A model generated the notes under the pieces. The model was not told the origin of the DNA. It was given only the letters and a program-made list of their open reading frames with translations, and did not search any database. From NCBI GenBank assembly GCA_017456605.1, contig JAFTJA010000011.1, positions 1-34,820 on the forward strand: a stretch of 34,820 bases of DNA, read 5' to 3'. Shown in pieces: positions 23,146 through 31,928 of the stretch (positions are counted from its first letter, which is position 1; each line of letters begins with the position of its first letter). The position numbers and the translations under genes are program-made. This DNA is from Clostridia bacterium. Lineage in GTDB: Bacteria > Bacillota > Clostridia > Monoglobales > Monoglobaceae.

Positions 23146-25425
23146 TCACAGAAGCTCTATTGCCATTTCAATATTTTTGTTCGCCAATATACTGTATTGG
23201 TTGCTTTTTTCTTTTATTTTTTCAGAGAGTGCGTCGCGGTTTTCAAGGATTTCGTCTGCAAAGGCACACAGCTTTTGGGTGTCGATGCTTTCTACCTTTT
23301 GTGAAAAGAGCATGTCAAGAGGTTCCATCACTGCACTTACCTTGGGGTCATAATCAAGGGCGATAAGAGGAACGCCGTTTTTTATGGCATAAATCAGTGT
23401 GTGAAGACGCATCCCCACAACAAATTTTGATTTTCCAACAACTCCAAGAATAATTTTGGGAGAAAGACCTTCTTCCAAAAGTCCGCAATTTTCTCCGCTT
23501 AAAGCTGCAACCTTAATGCTGATTTCTTTGTCAAAAACGCTCTGCATAGGAACAATGAGGGGAACCAAACCATGCTTTTCGGTGACGCAGCGACAAAACT
23601 CTGCGATTTTTTCTTCTAAGTGCTTGTCGTTTTTCATCCAGTCGCGCACAGCCACCACAAAGAACTCGCTGCCGGGCTTTATGCCGCTGTTTTCTATTGC
23701 CATGTCAACAAGTTCTTCATTTGCGCTTTCAAGAGCGAACACCGGGTCAGCTGTTACAAAAGCCGACGCTTCTTCCCCCAGGATTTCGCTCAGCTCCTTG
23801 CGTGATGCCTTGTCTCTGAGTGTAATCATATCCGCTTTTCTCACCGCATTTTTCACGAGGCAAAGATTTCTCTTTTTTGTGACAGGACCGATGCCGTTGG
23901 CATAAATCATCACCTTCGCCCCGCAAAGCTTTGCAAGGTGCATAACAGCCAGGTAATAATAAAGGGATTTTGAGCTGGTAACGTCCTGAATAAGACTTCC
24001 GCCGCCACTGATAAGCAGTTTTGTTTTTCGCAAGGCTTTGAAAATTGCGCCAAAATTAAATCGGTCAATGCTTTCAACGCCGTAAAGCTTTGCGGTTTCA
24101 TCGGGGTTCTTTGACAAAACCACAATCTTTATGGTGGGGCACTTTTCCCGAAGTCCGCTGATAATGGACGACAAAATAGAATCGTCGCCGCTGTTGTGGA
24201 AACCATAATACCCCGAAATCAAAACGTCAATGCATCGCTTGCTGTTTCCGTGGGGAAGATATTTTTCAATATCCAAAAATTCTGCCGGGTCAACCTCGTT
24301 CACTTTGGAATCCTTGATGATGGAAATATACATCCTGAGGGCATCGTCTGCCATAGTCTTTACTGAGTAATAATTTTTCACCGTTTCACGGGAATATTCG
24401 CCAAGATGTTCTTTCCAAACCTTATTCTGTGGGTCAAGAACTTTTGCTATGTCGCGTGTCAGGCTTTCGGTCGTGGTCATTTCACAGCCACGGCAACAGA
24501 AGTTTGTATCAATAGCCACTTTCAGTTTGTCTTCGTCAAAAATGCCGATATAACCTTCGTTACCTGCGATTATGGCAGGCTTTTTTGCTGCCATTGCTTC
24601 AAGGGCTGCACGGCTTACACCTACGAAAACGTCGGCTGCCGCCACAAATTTGTTGATGTCGGTACGGCCACCAGTGGTGATAATAATTCTTTTGCCTGTG
24701 GCTTTGTTCATAGCCTCTGTCTCTTCGCAAATTTTGTCCAAATCGTTTCCGCCGCCTACAATCACCACTTCAAGGTCGGGGAAGGCTTTCAAAAGCTCGG
24801 GCACCGCTTCAATCAGCTTGTGCGCCGCAAAGCTTCGGTCGGTATCCATACGGCTGACATAGACTATCCGTGTTTTATCTTTGCCAAACCCGAATTCCTT
24901 TGCCACATCCGAAAAGTCGGTGTGCTCCGAAAATTTTTCCATATCAACGCCGTTGATAGTAACACGGATATTGTCGGCTTGTGAGCCGTAATTTTCAATA
25001 AGATAATTTTTTATATCGTCGCTCACCGCCAAAGAGCGGCTGCCCCAGTTGCTCAAAAGATTGAAAGGAAATCTTGCATTAAACACCCAGTGGGCAGTGG
25101 TAACAAAGCGAAAACCGTATTTTTTTTGAAGTAGTCCGCAAAGAAACCCCGGAATTCTTGCGTGGGCGTGTACCACATCGATTTTATAATCCAGAATAAT
25201 CCGTTCAAGCCGCCGGTATGCGCTTATCATTGAGCGGGGTTGTTTGTTGTGGAGGGCAACATCAAAGTGAGTTATTCCTGCCTCTTCAAGCTCGTGGACA
25301 TAAGCCCCGCCGTTTGATGCCACAAAGACTTCAATGCCGCGGCGTGCCAGCTCTTTTGAAAGTTCCACGATATGCGTTTCCGCGCCGCCTATATCAAGCT
25401 GCATGGTTGCCATTAAAATTCTCAT
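23146..25425 (-). CDS. csaB: GT4 glycosyltransferase fused to CsaB polysaccharide pyruvyl transferase
   Basis: A 759-residue cytosolic wall-polymer enzyme. Residues 1 to about 370 form a GT-B family 4 glycosyltransferase: MQLDIGGAETHIVELSKELARRG (8-30), VVHAHARIPG, VYVSRMDTDR and a short SRAALEAMAAKKPAI donor-site stretch. Residues about 395-759 are a CsaB-type pyruvyl transferase: ISGYYGFHNSGDDSIL, LISGGGSLIQDVTS, YANGIGPVT and VGMRLHTLIYAIKNGVPLIALDYDPKV. CsaB adds ketal-pyruvate to secondary wall polymers, which then hold SLH-domain proteins on the surface. A weak AGGG SD precedes the ATG. The gene starts 21 nt after the LCP gene, which probably attaches the same kind of polymer to peptidoglycan. 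Confidence 0.9.
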   Translation of the reverse strand: MRILMATMQLDIGGAETHIVELSKELARRGIEVFVASNGGAYVHELEEAGITHFDVALHNKQPRSMISAYRRLERIILDYKIDVVHAHARIPGFLCGLLQKKYGFRFVTTAHWVFNARFPFNLLSNWGSRSLAVSDDIKNYLIENYGSQADNIRVTINGVDMEKFSEHTDFSDVAKEFGFGKDKTRIVYVSRMDTDRSFAAHKLIEAVPELLKAFPDLEVVIVGGGNDLDKICEETEAMNKATGKRIIITTGGRTDINKFVAAADVFVGVSRAALEAMAAKKPAIIAGNEGYIGIFDEDKLKVAIDTNFCCRGCEMTTTESLTRDIAKVLDPQNKVWKEHLGEYSRETVKNYYSVKTMADDALRMYISIIKDSKVNEVDPAEFLDIEKYLPHGNSKRCIDVLISGYYGFHNSGDDSILSSIISGLREKCPTIKIVVLSKNPDETAKLYGVESIDRFNFGAIFKALRKTKLLISGGGSLIQDVTSSKSLYYYLAVMHLAKLCGAKVMIYANGIGPVTKKRNLCLVKNAVRKADMITLRDKASRKELSEILGEEASAFVTADPVFALESANEELVDMAIENSGIKPGSEFFVVAVRDWMKNDKHLEEKIAEFCRCVTEKHGLVPLIVPMQSVFDKEISIKVAALSGENCGLLEEGLSPKIILGVVGKSKFVVGMRLHTLIYAIKNGVPLIALDYDPKVSAVMEPLDMLFSQKVESIDTQKLCAFADEILENRDALSEKIKEKSNQYSILANKNIEMAIELL

Positions 25426-25446
25426 ACAAAAATCCCTGTCCTTTAT

Positions 25447-26415
25447 CTATTCTTGGGTTTCTTCGTTTTTCTCACCTGCTCGGGGACTGAAAAACTCCTC
25501 AGCAAGCTCGGTCATCTTCGCGGTATCACATATGTAATATGAAATTCCGTTTATGGTCTGCGGATAGCCAGGAAGCTGATGCATTGTCACATTTTCGGAT
25601 GAAATCTTGCTGATTGTGCCAAGATGGGAAAGCAAGTCCTTTGCTGTGTAGTTTGTTCTTACGTTGTCGCAAACAACATCAAAAATATCCTTTGCCTTTA
25701 GCAGATATTTTGGCTGAAGCTTTTGCTCAATCAGTGCCTCAATAAAGGCCTGCTGAGCCTCTATTCTGCCAAGGTCACCCGTCACATAGCCCTTGTATCC
25801 GGGATTGCCCTGCCTGAATCTTATGAAATCATGGGCTGCTTCCCCGTCAAGGTGCTGCATTCCGGGTTTTAAGTCAATATGGAGATTTTGAACGGGGTCA
25901 TCGTACTTCATATGGAAAGGAATGTTGAAATCCACCCCGCCAAGTGCATCAATAATTTCTTTGAAGCCGTCAAAGTTCACACTCATAAAGTAATGCACCG
26001 GAAGACCGGTAATAAGCTTTACCTTTTGAACGCTCAGTTCTTCAGGCTCCTGAAGGTTTCCGCGTCTGACCTCGGAGGCACCTATGCCGATTGCCGCATT
26101 TATTTTCTGATAGCCGTTCCCCACGGGAATTCTTGTGTCACGGGGAATGGAGATAATATTCACATCTTTTGTTCTGCCGTTCATGCTCACCAGCATAATG
26201 GTGTCGCTGCGCATTCCGCCCTCGTCGACACCCAGAAGAAGGATGTTCACAATTCCCACACTGTCTGACTGTTTGTCCAAAGATGCAAGGGTTATTCCCT
26301 CACCCAGATAAAGTCCGGCAAGAAGCTTGGCAGACAAAACACCGCCCGTGGTAGCAACCACAAGGCATAAAACACATATAAATGCTAAAACTATTTTCCC
26401 TTTTTTGCTGAACAT
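25447..26415 (-). CDS. LytR-CpsA-Psr (LCP) family wall-polymer ligase
   Basis: LCP enzymes move undecaprenyl-linked glycopolymers onto peptidoglycan outside the membrane. The 322-residue protein has a basic tip, one membrane anchor (about 8-30), then the LCP domain: NILLLGVDEGGMRSDTIML, IISIPRDTRIPV, YQKINAAIG, the long FDGFKEIIDALGGVDFNI stretch, DFIRFRQG and GDLGRIEAQQAFI with the conserved arginines. I prefer the ATG at 26415. A TTG at 26442 would add nine residues, but neither start has a strong SD. The promoter at 26479-26508 overlaps a perfect palindrome. It is followed by the GT4-CsaB gene as an operon partner. Confidence 0.9.
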   Translation of the reverse strand: MFSKKGKIVLAFICVLCLVVATTGGVLSAKLLAGLYLGEGITLASLDKQSDSVGIVNILLLGVDEGGMRSDTIMLVSMNGRTKDVNIISIPRDTRIPVGNGYQKINAAIGIGASEVRRGNLQEPEELSVQKVKLITGLPVHYFMSVNFDGFKEIIDALGGVDFNIPFHMKYDDPVQNLHIDLKPGMQHLDGEAAHDFIRFRQGNPGYKGYVTGDLGRIEAQQAFIEALIEQKLQPKYLLKAKDIFDVVCDNVRTNYTAKDLLSHLGTISKISSENVTMHQLPGYPQTINGISYYICDTAKMTELAEEFFSPRAGEKNEETQE

Positions 26416-26478
26416 ATCAAACCATTTCTTTCTATAAAGCAAATTTTTCTAAGAAATCAAACTTGTTATATTTTTTTA

Positions 26479-26508
26479 ATTATACCACTGTCCTTTGACA
26501 GCTGTCAA
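26479..26508 (-). promoter_or_regulatory. Sigma-A promoter of the LCP-CsaB operon with palindromic operator candidate
   Basis: Read leftward: TTGACA (26508-26503), 18-nt spacer, TATAAT (26484-26479). The -35 box is half of the perfect palindrome TTGACAGCTGTCAA (26495-26508), and CACTGT (26486-26491)/ACAGTG (26516-26521) flank it as an outer inverted repeat. Confidence 0.75.
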
Positions 26509-26546
26509 CAAAGCAACAGTGATATACAGCTAAATTTACAAAGTTT

Positions 26547-26828
26547 TTACATTTCACAGAGGTTTTTGTCGGTCCGTTTGTAAAGAACGAATTTGTTGCC
26601 GATAACCTGAACAACCTGGGAAGCTGTTTTCGCTGCCAGTTCTTCTGCGGCCTCTCTTGCGGTCATCATAGAATTTTCAAGAACGTGAACCTTTATAAGC
26701 TCACGGGCATTAAGCGCATTTTTTATCTGCTCAATCATATTCTCGCCGATGCCGTCCTTTCCCACCTGATAAAGGCTTGGAACGCGGCTGGCGAGTCCTC
26801 TTAAATATGCTCTTTCTTTGCTTGTCAT
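26547..26828 (-). CDS. yhbY: YhbY family RNA-binding protein (CRM domain)
   Basis: A 93-residue single CRM-domain protein associated with ribosome assembly in other bacteria. It begins MTSKERAYLRGLAS and has the GxxG loop in VGKDGIGENMIEQI, then LIKVHVLENS and the C-terminal VVQVIGNKFVLYK strand. The ATG at 26828 is 1 nt after the rsmA stop, and its GGAGG SD lies in the last codons of rsmA, so translation is probably coupled. The longer frame to 26867 is not needed. No terminator is seen before the LCP promoter. Confidence 0.93.
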   Translation of the reverse strand: MTSKERAYLRGLASRVPSLYQVGKDGIGENMIEQIKNALNARELIKVHVLENSMMTAREAAEELAAKTASQVVQVIGNKFVLYKRTDKNLCEM

Positions 26829-26829
26829 T

Positions 26830-27693
26830 TTATTTTTCCTCCTCAAGATAATCCGAAAGCTTTGCAAAATCCGAAAGGCTCAGCCTTTCACCCCTTATAT
26901 TGGGGTCAAAACCCAATTCCGAAAGGGCTGCCAAAACCCGGTCTTTTCCTATATTTATATAAGGGCTTTTTGAAAGTGCGTTGAGAAGCGTCTTTCGCCG
27001 TTGCCCAAAGGCTGATTTTATTATAGCAAACATCTGCTCTTTGTTTTTGACTTCTGCCGTTGGTTTTTCCTGAACTTCAAGATGCACCACCACCGACGCA
27101 ACTTTGGGCTGGGGCATAAAGCAGTGAGGCTCGGCCTTTACCACTATCTTTGGAGCGGTATAAAACTGCACCGCAAGGGACAGCGCGCCATAGTCCTTTC
27201 CGCCGGGCGACGCCACCATCCGGTCTGCGACCTCTTTTTGCACCATAACGGTAAGGGATTTTACCCCGGTGTTTTCTTCGAGAAACTTCATTATTATAGG
27301 GGTGGTTATGTAATAAGGCAGATTTGCCACAACGTGGACATCGTCATTGCCAAAATTCTGGGCAATCAGTTTTTGCAAATCTATCTTCAAAATATCCTCG
27401 TTGACCACCGAAACATTGTCAAACTCATCCAAGGTATAATCAAGGAGCGGCATAAGGCTTTTGTCAATTTCAACGGCAACCACTGATTTAGATGCCACCG
27501 CCAGTTCTCTTGTGAGCACTCCCGCACCGGGGCCAACTTCAAGAGCGCAGGAGTTTTCAGAAACACCGGAAGCTGACACAATTTTATCAAGAACATTTTT
27601 GTCTATCAAAAAATTCTGACCCAGTGATTTTGAAAATGAAAAGCCAAAGCTTTCGATAACTTTTTTAAGCTGAGACGGATTGTATAGCTCCAA
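26830..27693 (-). CDS. rsmA: 16S rRNA dimethyladenosine transferase
   Basis: RsmA (KsgA) dimethylates two adjacent adenines, A1518 and A1519, late in 30S assembly. The 287-residue protein has SKSLGQNFLIDKNVLDKIV (about 22-40), LEVGPGAGVLTREL (50-63), the catalytic NLPYYITTPI (about 123-132) and a helical C-terminal domain with SAFGQRRKTLLNAL. The start is TTG at 27693 with GGAGG 10 nt upstream; no ATG fits. It is cotranscribed with yhbY and divergent from rpoB. The promoter is not clear, though a dyad lies at 27723-27748. Confidence 0.95.
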   Translation of the reverse strand: MELYNPSQLKKVIESFGFSFSKSLGQNFLIDKNVLDKIVSASGVSENSCALEVGPGAGVLTRELAVASKSVVAVEIDKSLMPLLDYTLDEFDNVSVVNEDILKIDLQKLIAQNFGNDDVHVVANLPYYITTPIIMKFLEENTGVKSLTVMVQKEVADRMVASPGGKDYGALSLAVQFYTAPKIVVKAEPHCFMPQPKVASVVVHLEVQEKPTAEVKNKEQMFAIIKSAFGQRRKTLLNALSKSPYINIGKDRVLAALSELGFDPNIRGERLSLSDFAKLSDYLEEEK

Positions 27694-27722
27694 TTCTTGT
27701 CAACCTCCCCGAAAAATGCAAT

Positions 27723-27748
27723 ATTGGACATTGTCCGAGTTGTCCAAT
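27723..27748. repeat. Inverted repeat between rsmA and rpoB
   Basis: ATTGGACA (27723-27730) and TGTCCAAT (27741-27748) face each other across 10 bp. The loop carries another TTGTCC, giving a direct repeat. The dyad lies about 45 nt upstream of the rpoB -35 box, so it could be an operator or part of the rsmA leader. Confidence 0.4.
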
Positions 27749-27791
27749 GCCCAATCAAAATAATATTTTCACCAAAATTTTGCAAAAAATA

Positions 27792-27820
27792 TTGACAAAG
27801 GCAAAACCTTATGATACAAT
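27792..27820 (+). promoter_or_regulatory. Sigma-A promoter of rpoB-rpoC
   Basis: TTGACA (27792-27797), 17-nt spacer, TACAAT (27815-27820). It implies a leader of about 230 nt before rpoB. That leader includes the 16-bp palindrome ACACAATATATTGTGT (27967-27982) and GCC-gaac-GGC near 28020. No gene or known leader class is recognised in it. Confidence 0.85.
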
Positions 27821-28055
27821 ACTAGTCTATTATAGTGCATACTTTTGCGTATTTTTCAATTTCACCCTTATTTTTTACTGTATTTGCAGTATATCACAGG
27901 TGTATGAAAATTGCAATAGTTGTTTAAAATATTTTTGTGAAATTTTTTCCAGATTTGGCAAAAATCACACAATATATTGTGTCGCTATATGAGTTTATAT
28001 ACTATTCCGCTGGGCAACTGCCGAACGGCAAATATTACGAAGAGGTGATTTTTTT

Positions 28056-31000
28056 ATGGTACATCCGGTGCAACTTGGCAAAAATACCCGAATGAGCTAT
28101 GGTAAGATTAGGGAAGTTATTGACATGCCAAATCTTATCGAAATCCAGAAAAATTCTTATGACTGGTTTCTGGAAGAAGGTCTGAAAGAAGTTTTCCACG
28201 ATGTTTCACCTATCACTGACTATGCGGGAAACCTTATTCTGGAATTTATTGATTACAGAATAGATATGACCCCCAAATACGACATTGAGGAATGCAAGGA
28301 GCGTGACGCTACATACGCTGCTCCCCTCAGAGTAAAGGTGCGTCTTATCAATAAGGAAACCGGCGAAGTCAAAGAACAGGAAATTTTTATGGGTGATTTC
28401 CCTATTATGACCCCGTCAGGCACCTTTATCATAAACGGTGCTGAACGTGTTATCGTCAGCCAGCTTGTTCGCGCTCCAAGCGTGTATTTTGCTGAGAAGT
28501 TTGACAAAATCGGAAAGAAGCTTTTCTCATCTCAGGTTATTCCCAATCGTGGTGCATGGCTTGAATATGAAACCGACAGCAACGATATTTTCCATGTAAA
28601 GATTGACAAAATGAGAAAGACTCCGATAACTGTTCTTATCCGTGCCCTTGGCTTTGGTACAGATGCTGAAATCATCGAGCTCTTCGGCGAAGATGACCGC
28701 CTTATGCGCACAATGGAAAAGGACACAACAAAAACAGTTGAAGAAGGTCTTCTTGAAATTTACAGAAAGCTCCGTCCGGGTGAACCCCCGACGGTTGAAA
28801 GCGCTAAATCGCTTATCACAAACCTCTTCTTTGACCCAAAGAGATATGACTTGGCAAGGGTTGGACGTTATAAGTTCAACAAAAAGCTTGCTCTTGCTGC
28901 AAGAATTACAGGTCATGTTTCTGCTGAAAACGTTGTTGACGGTGAAACAGGTGAGCTTCTCGTTTCAGAGGGCGAAACCATCACCCGCGAAATAGCACTC
29001 AGTCTTGAAAAGGCAAATATAAATGCAATAACACTTAAAGTTGATGACGAACGCAAGACCCGCGTTATTTCAAACGGAATGACAGACCTTAAAAATCTGG
29101 TTGATTACAACCCCAGAGAATATGGCATAAACGAAAAAGTTCGTTACACCGTTCTTAAAGAAATTATGGACGAGTTCCCCGATGTGAACTCTGACGAATT
29201 CAAGGCGGCTCTTCGTGACAGACGCGACGAGCTTATTCCAAAGCACATTCTGGTTGATGACATAATGGCATCCATTTCTTATGTAGGAAACCTGGCTGCA
29301 GGGGTTGGAACAGTTGACGACATTGACCACCTTGGAAACCGTCGTTTGCGCTCTGTTGGTGAGCTCCTCCAGAACCAGTTTAGAATTGGTCTTTCAAGAA
29401 TGGAACGTGTTGTTCGTGAGAGAATGTCCACTCAGGATTTGGACGTTGTTACACCCCAGACACTTATAAACATCCGTCCCGTGACATCAGCTATCAAAGA
29501 GTTCTTTGGTTCATCACAGCTTTCACAGTTTATGGACCAGATTAACCCCCTTGGTGAGCTCACTCACAAGAGAAGACTTTCAGCGCTTGGTCCCGGCGGT
29601 CTTTCAAGAGAACGTGCCGGCGTTGAAGTCCGCGACGTTCACCATTCACATTATGGACGCATGTGTCCTATTGAAACACCTGAAGGTCCAAACATCGGTC
29701 TTATCAACTCCCTTTCAGGCTTTGCAAAGGTAAACGAATATGGCTTCATTGAAGCTCCTTACCGCAAGGTTGACAAGGAAACCGGCTGCGTTACTGATAT
29801 AGTTGAATATATGGCAGCTGACACAGAGGACGGTTTCTATATCGCTCAGGCAAACGAGGCTCTTGATGAAAACAACAAGTTCATCGCAAAGAAAGTCGTT
29901 ACCAGATACAGAGATGAATTCCTTGAAGTTTCAGCAGAACCCGGAAAATGCGTTGTTGACTATATGGACGTATCTCCAAGACAGGTTACTTCAATCGCGA
30001 CAGCGATGATTCCCTTCCTTGAAAACGACGACGCAAACCGTGCCCTGATGGGTTCAAACATGCAGCGTCAGGCAGTTCCGCTTCTTGTTCCTGAATCACC
30101 AATTATCGGTACAGGTATGGAGCATAAAACCGCAAAAGACTCCGGCGTCTGCGTTCTTGCTAAAAACAGTGGTACAGTTACAAAGGTTTCTGCACGGCAG
30201 ATTGAAATCAAGACAGATGACGGCGACACCGACACATACAAGCTTATCAAGTTTATGCGTTCGAACCAGGGTATGTGCATCAACCAGCGCCCCATAGTTT
30301 CAGCGGGCGAACACGTTGAAAAAGGTGACATTATCGCTGACGGTCCCTCAACCCAGAATGGTGAAATCGGTCTTGGCCGAAACATTCTTATCGGCTTTAT
30401 GACCTGGGAGGGTTACAACTACGAGGATGCTATGCTCATCAGCGAACAGCTTGTTAAAGATGATATTCTCACCTCAATTCATATTGAGGAATATGAAATC
30501 GAATCCCGTGACACAAAGCTTGGTCCGGAAGAAATAACACGTGACATTCCAAACGTGGGCGAAGACGCTCTCAAGGATTTGGACGAGCGTGGTATTATCC
30601 GTATCGGTGCCGAAGTTTCAAGCGGTGATATATTGGTTGGCAAGGTTACACCAAAGGGTGAAACAGAGCTCAGTGCTGAAGAAAGACTTCTCCGTGCAAT
30701 CTTCGGTGAGAAAGCACGTGAAGTTCGTGATACATCACTCCGTGTTCCCCACGGCGAATATGGTATCATTGTTGATGTAAAGGTATTTACCCGTGAAAAC
30801 AGCGACGAGCTTCCTCCGGGTGTTACTCAGATAGTTCGTTGTTACATCGCCCAGAAGAGAAAAATCTCTGTTGGTGACAAAATGGCGGGCCGCCACGGAA
30901 ACAAGGGTGTTATTTCAAGAATTCTTCCTGAAGAAGATATGCCTTTCCTCCCGGACGGAACACCCCTCCAGATTGTGCTCAACCCCCTTGGCGTACCTTC

Positions 31001-31835
31001 GCGTATGAATATTGGTCAGGTACTTGAAGTTCACCTTGGCTATGCGGCAAAAGCCCTTGGCTGGAAGGTTGCAACTCCGGTATTTGACGGTGCAAACGAA
31101 GATGACATTATGGATGCTTTGGAAAAAGCAGGCTATGAGCGTGACGGAAAGACCGTTCTTTATGACGGTCGAACAGGTGAGCCTTTTGACAACCGCGTAA
31201 CAGTTGGTTATATGCATATGCTGAAGCTTGCCCACCTTGTTGATGACAAAATCCATGCACGCAGTACCGGTCCTTACTCACTGGTTACTCAACAGCCTCT
31301 GGGTGGTAAAGCTCAGTTTGGTGGTCAGAGATTCGGTGAAATGGAAGTTTGGGCACTCGAAGCTTACGGCGCAGCATACACACTTCAGGAAATTCTGACA
31401 GTTAAATCCGACGACGTTGTTGGCCGTGTTAAAACTTACGAAGCAATCGTTAAGGGCGAAAATATTCCAAAGCCCGGCGTTCCTGAATCCTTCAAGGTCC
31501 TCATCAAAGAACTCCAGAGCCTTGCTCTTGATGTTAAGGTTCTTGACTCTGACGGCAATGAAGTGTTCCTCAAGGAATGTACCGACGATGACGGTGACGA
31601 TTTACCGGTAAAAATTGACAGAGCAGAGGATGCGCCTGAGGATGCTCCGGCAGCGATTTCCCCTGAAAATGCAGAAAGTGACCTTCTCGACGAAGAAATT
31701 TTCTACGACTATGATGAAGAATCAGACGAAGACGATGAAGACGACCTCGAGGGTAGCGGTTTTGAAATGATGGCAGAAGCTTTTGCCGCACTTGATGCCG
31801 ATGACCTTGACGAGGATAGTGACGAAGAACTTTAG
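28056..31835 (+). CDS. rpoB: RNA polymerase beta subunit
   Basis: Core subunit of RNA polymerase, 1259 residues. All family blocks are present, including the rifampicin pocket LSQFMDQ...[12 protein letters not shown]. The residues equal to E. coli D516, H526 and S531 are wild type (D494, H504, S509), so no classic resistance change is seen. Later blocks include [20 protein letters not shown] and the C-terminal [25 protein letters not shown]. After about residue 1170 there is a very acidic tail of roughly 80 residues ending [16 protein letters not shown] precedes the ATG. The gene has its own promoter, with rsmA and not rplL upstream. rpoC follows after 93 nt. Confidence 0.98.
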   Translation: MVHPVQLGKNTRMSYGKIREVIDMPNLIEIQKNSYDWFLEEGLKEVFHDVSPITDYAGNLILEFIDYRIDMTPKYDIEECKERDATYAAPLRVKVRLINKETGEVKEQEIFMGDFPIMTPSGTFIINGAERVIVSQLVRAPSVYFAEKFDKIGKKLFSSQVIPNRGAWLEYETDSNDIFHVKIDKMRKTPITVLIRALGFGTDAEIIELFGEDDRLMRTMEKDTTKTVEEGLLEIYRKLRPGEPPTVESAKSLITNLFFDPKRYDLARVGRYKFNKKLALAARITGHVSAENVVDGETGELLVSEGETITREIALSLEKANINAITLKVDDERKTRVISNGMTDLKNLVDYNPREYGINEKVRYTVLKEIMDEFPDVNSDEFKAALRDRRDELIPKHILVDDIMASISYVGNLAAGVGTVDDIDHLGNRRLRSVGELLQNQFRIGLSRMERVVRERMSTQDLDVVTPQTLINIRPVTSAIKEFFGSSQLSQFMDQINPLGELTHKRRLSALGPGGLSRERAGVEVRDVHHSHYGRMCPIETPEGPNIGLINSLSGFAKVNEYGFIEAPYRKVDKETGCVTDIVEYMAADTEDGFYIAQANEALDENNKFIAKKVVTRYRDEFLEVSAEPGKCVVDYMDVSPRQVTSIATAMIPFLENDDANRALMGSNMQRQAVPLLVPESPIIGTGMEHKTAKDSGVCVLAKNSGTVTKVSARQIEIKTDDGDTDTYKLIKFMRSNQGMCINQRPIVSAGEHVEKGDIIADGPSTQNGEIGLGRNILIGFMTWEGYNYEDAMLISEQLVKDDILTSIHIEEYEIESRDTKLGPEEITRDIPNVGEDALKDLDERGIIRIGAEVSSGDILVGKVTPKGETELSAEERLLRAIFGEKAREVRDTSLRVPHGEYGIIVDVKVFTRENSDELPPGVTQIVRCYIAQKRKISVGDKMAGRHGNKGVISRILPEEDMPFLPDGTPLQIVLNPLGVPSRMNIGQVLEVHLGYAAKALGWKVATPVFDGANEDDIMDALEKAGYERDGKTVLYDGRTGEPFDNRVTVGYMHMLKLAHLVDDKIHARSTGPYSLVTQQPLGGKAQFGGQRFGEMEVWALEAYGAAYTLQEILTVKSDDVVGRVKTYEAIVKGENIPKPGVPESFKVLIKELQSLALDVKVLDSDGNEVFLKECTDDDGDDLPVKIDRAEDAPEDAPAAISPENAESDLLDEEIFYDYDEESDEDDEDDLEGSGFEMMAEAFAALDADDLDEDSDEEL

Positions 31836-31928
31836 TTCTGTTGATTTTTACAACCTGATTTCTCTGTCGCTCATAGCGGAGAACAGGCGATTGATATCTT
31901 TGTGAGCAGAAAGTCGAGTGATTATTGT

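Noticed and set aside
24406..24984. 192-codon plus-strand frame opposite the GT4-CsaB gene
   Set aside because: Antisense shadow; the opposite strand carries continuous domain homology.
27747..27992. 81-codon frame upstream of rpoB
   Set aside because: It begins before the rpoB -35 box, has no SD, and is AT-rich intergenic sequence without protein-like features.
29500..29600. Rifampicin-resistance change in rpoB
   Set aside because: Differences from E. coli in the pocket (for example I496 and G500) are at positions that vary naturally; the key D, H and S residues are unchanged.
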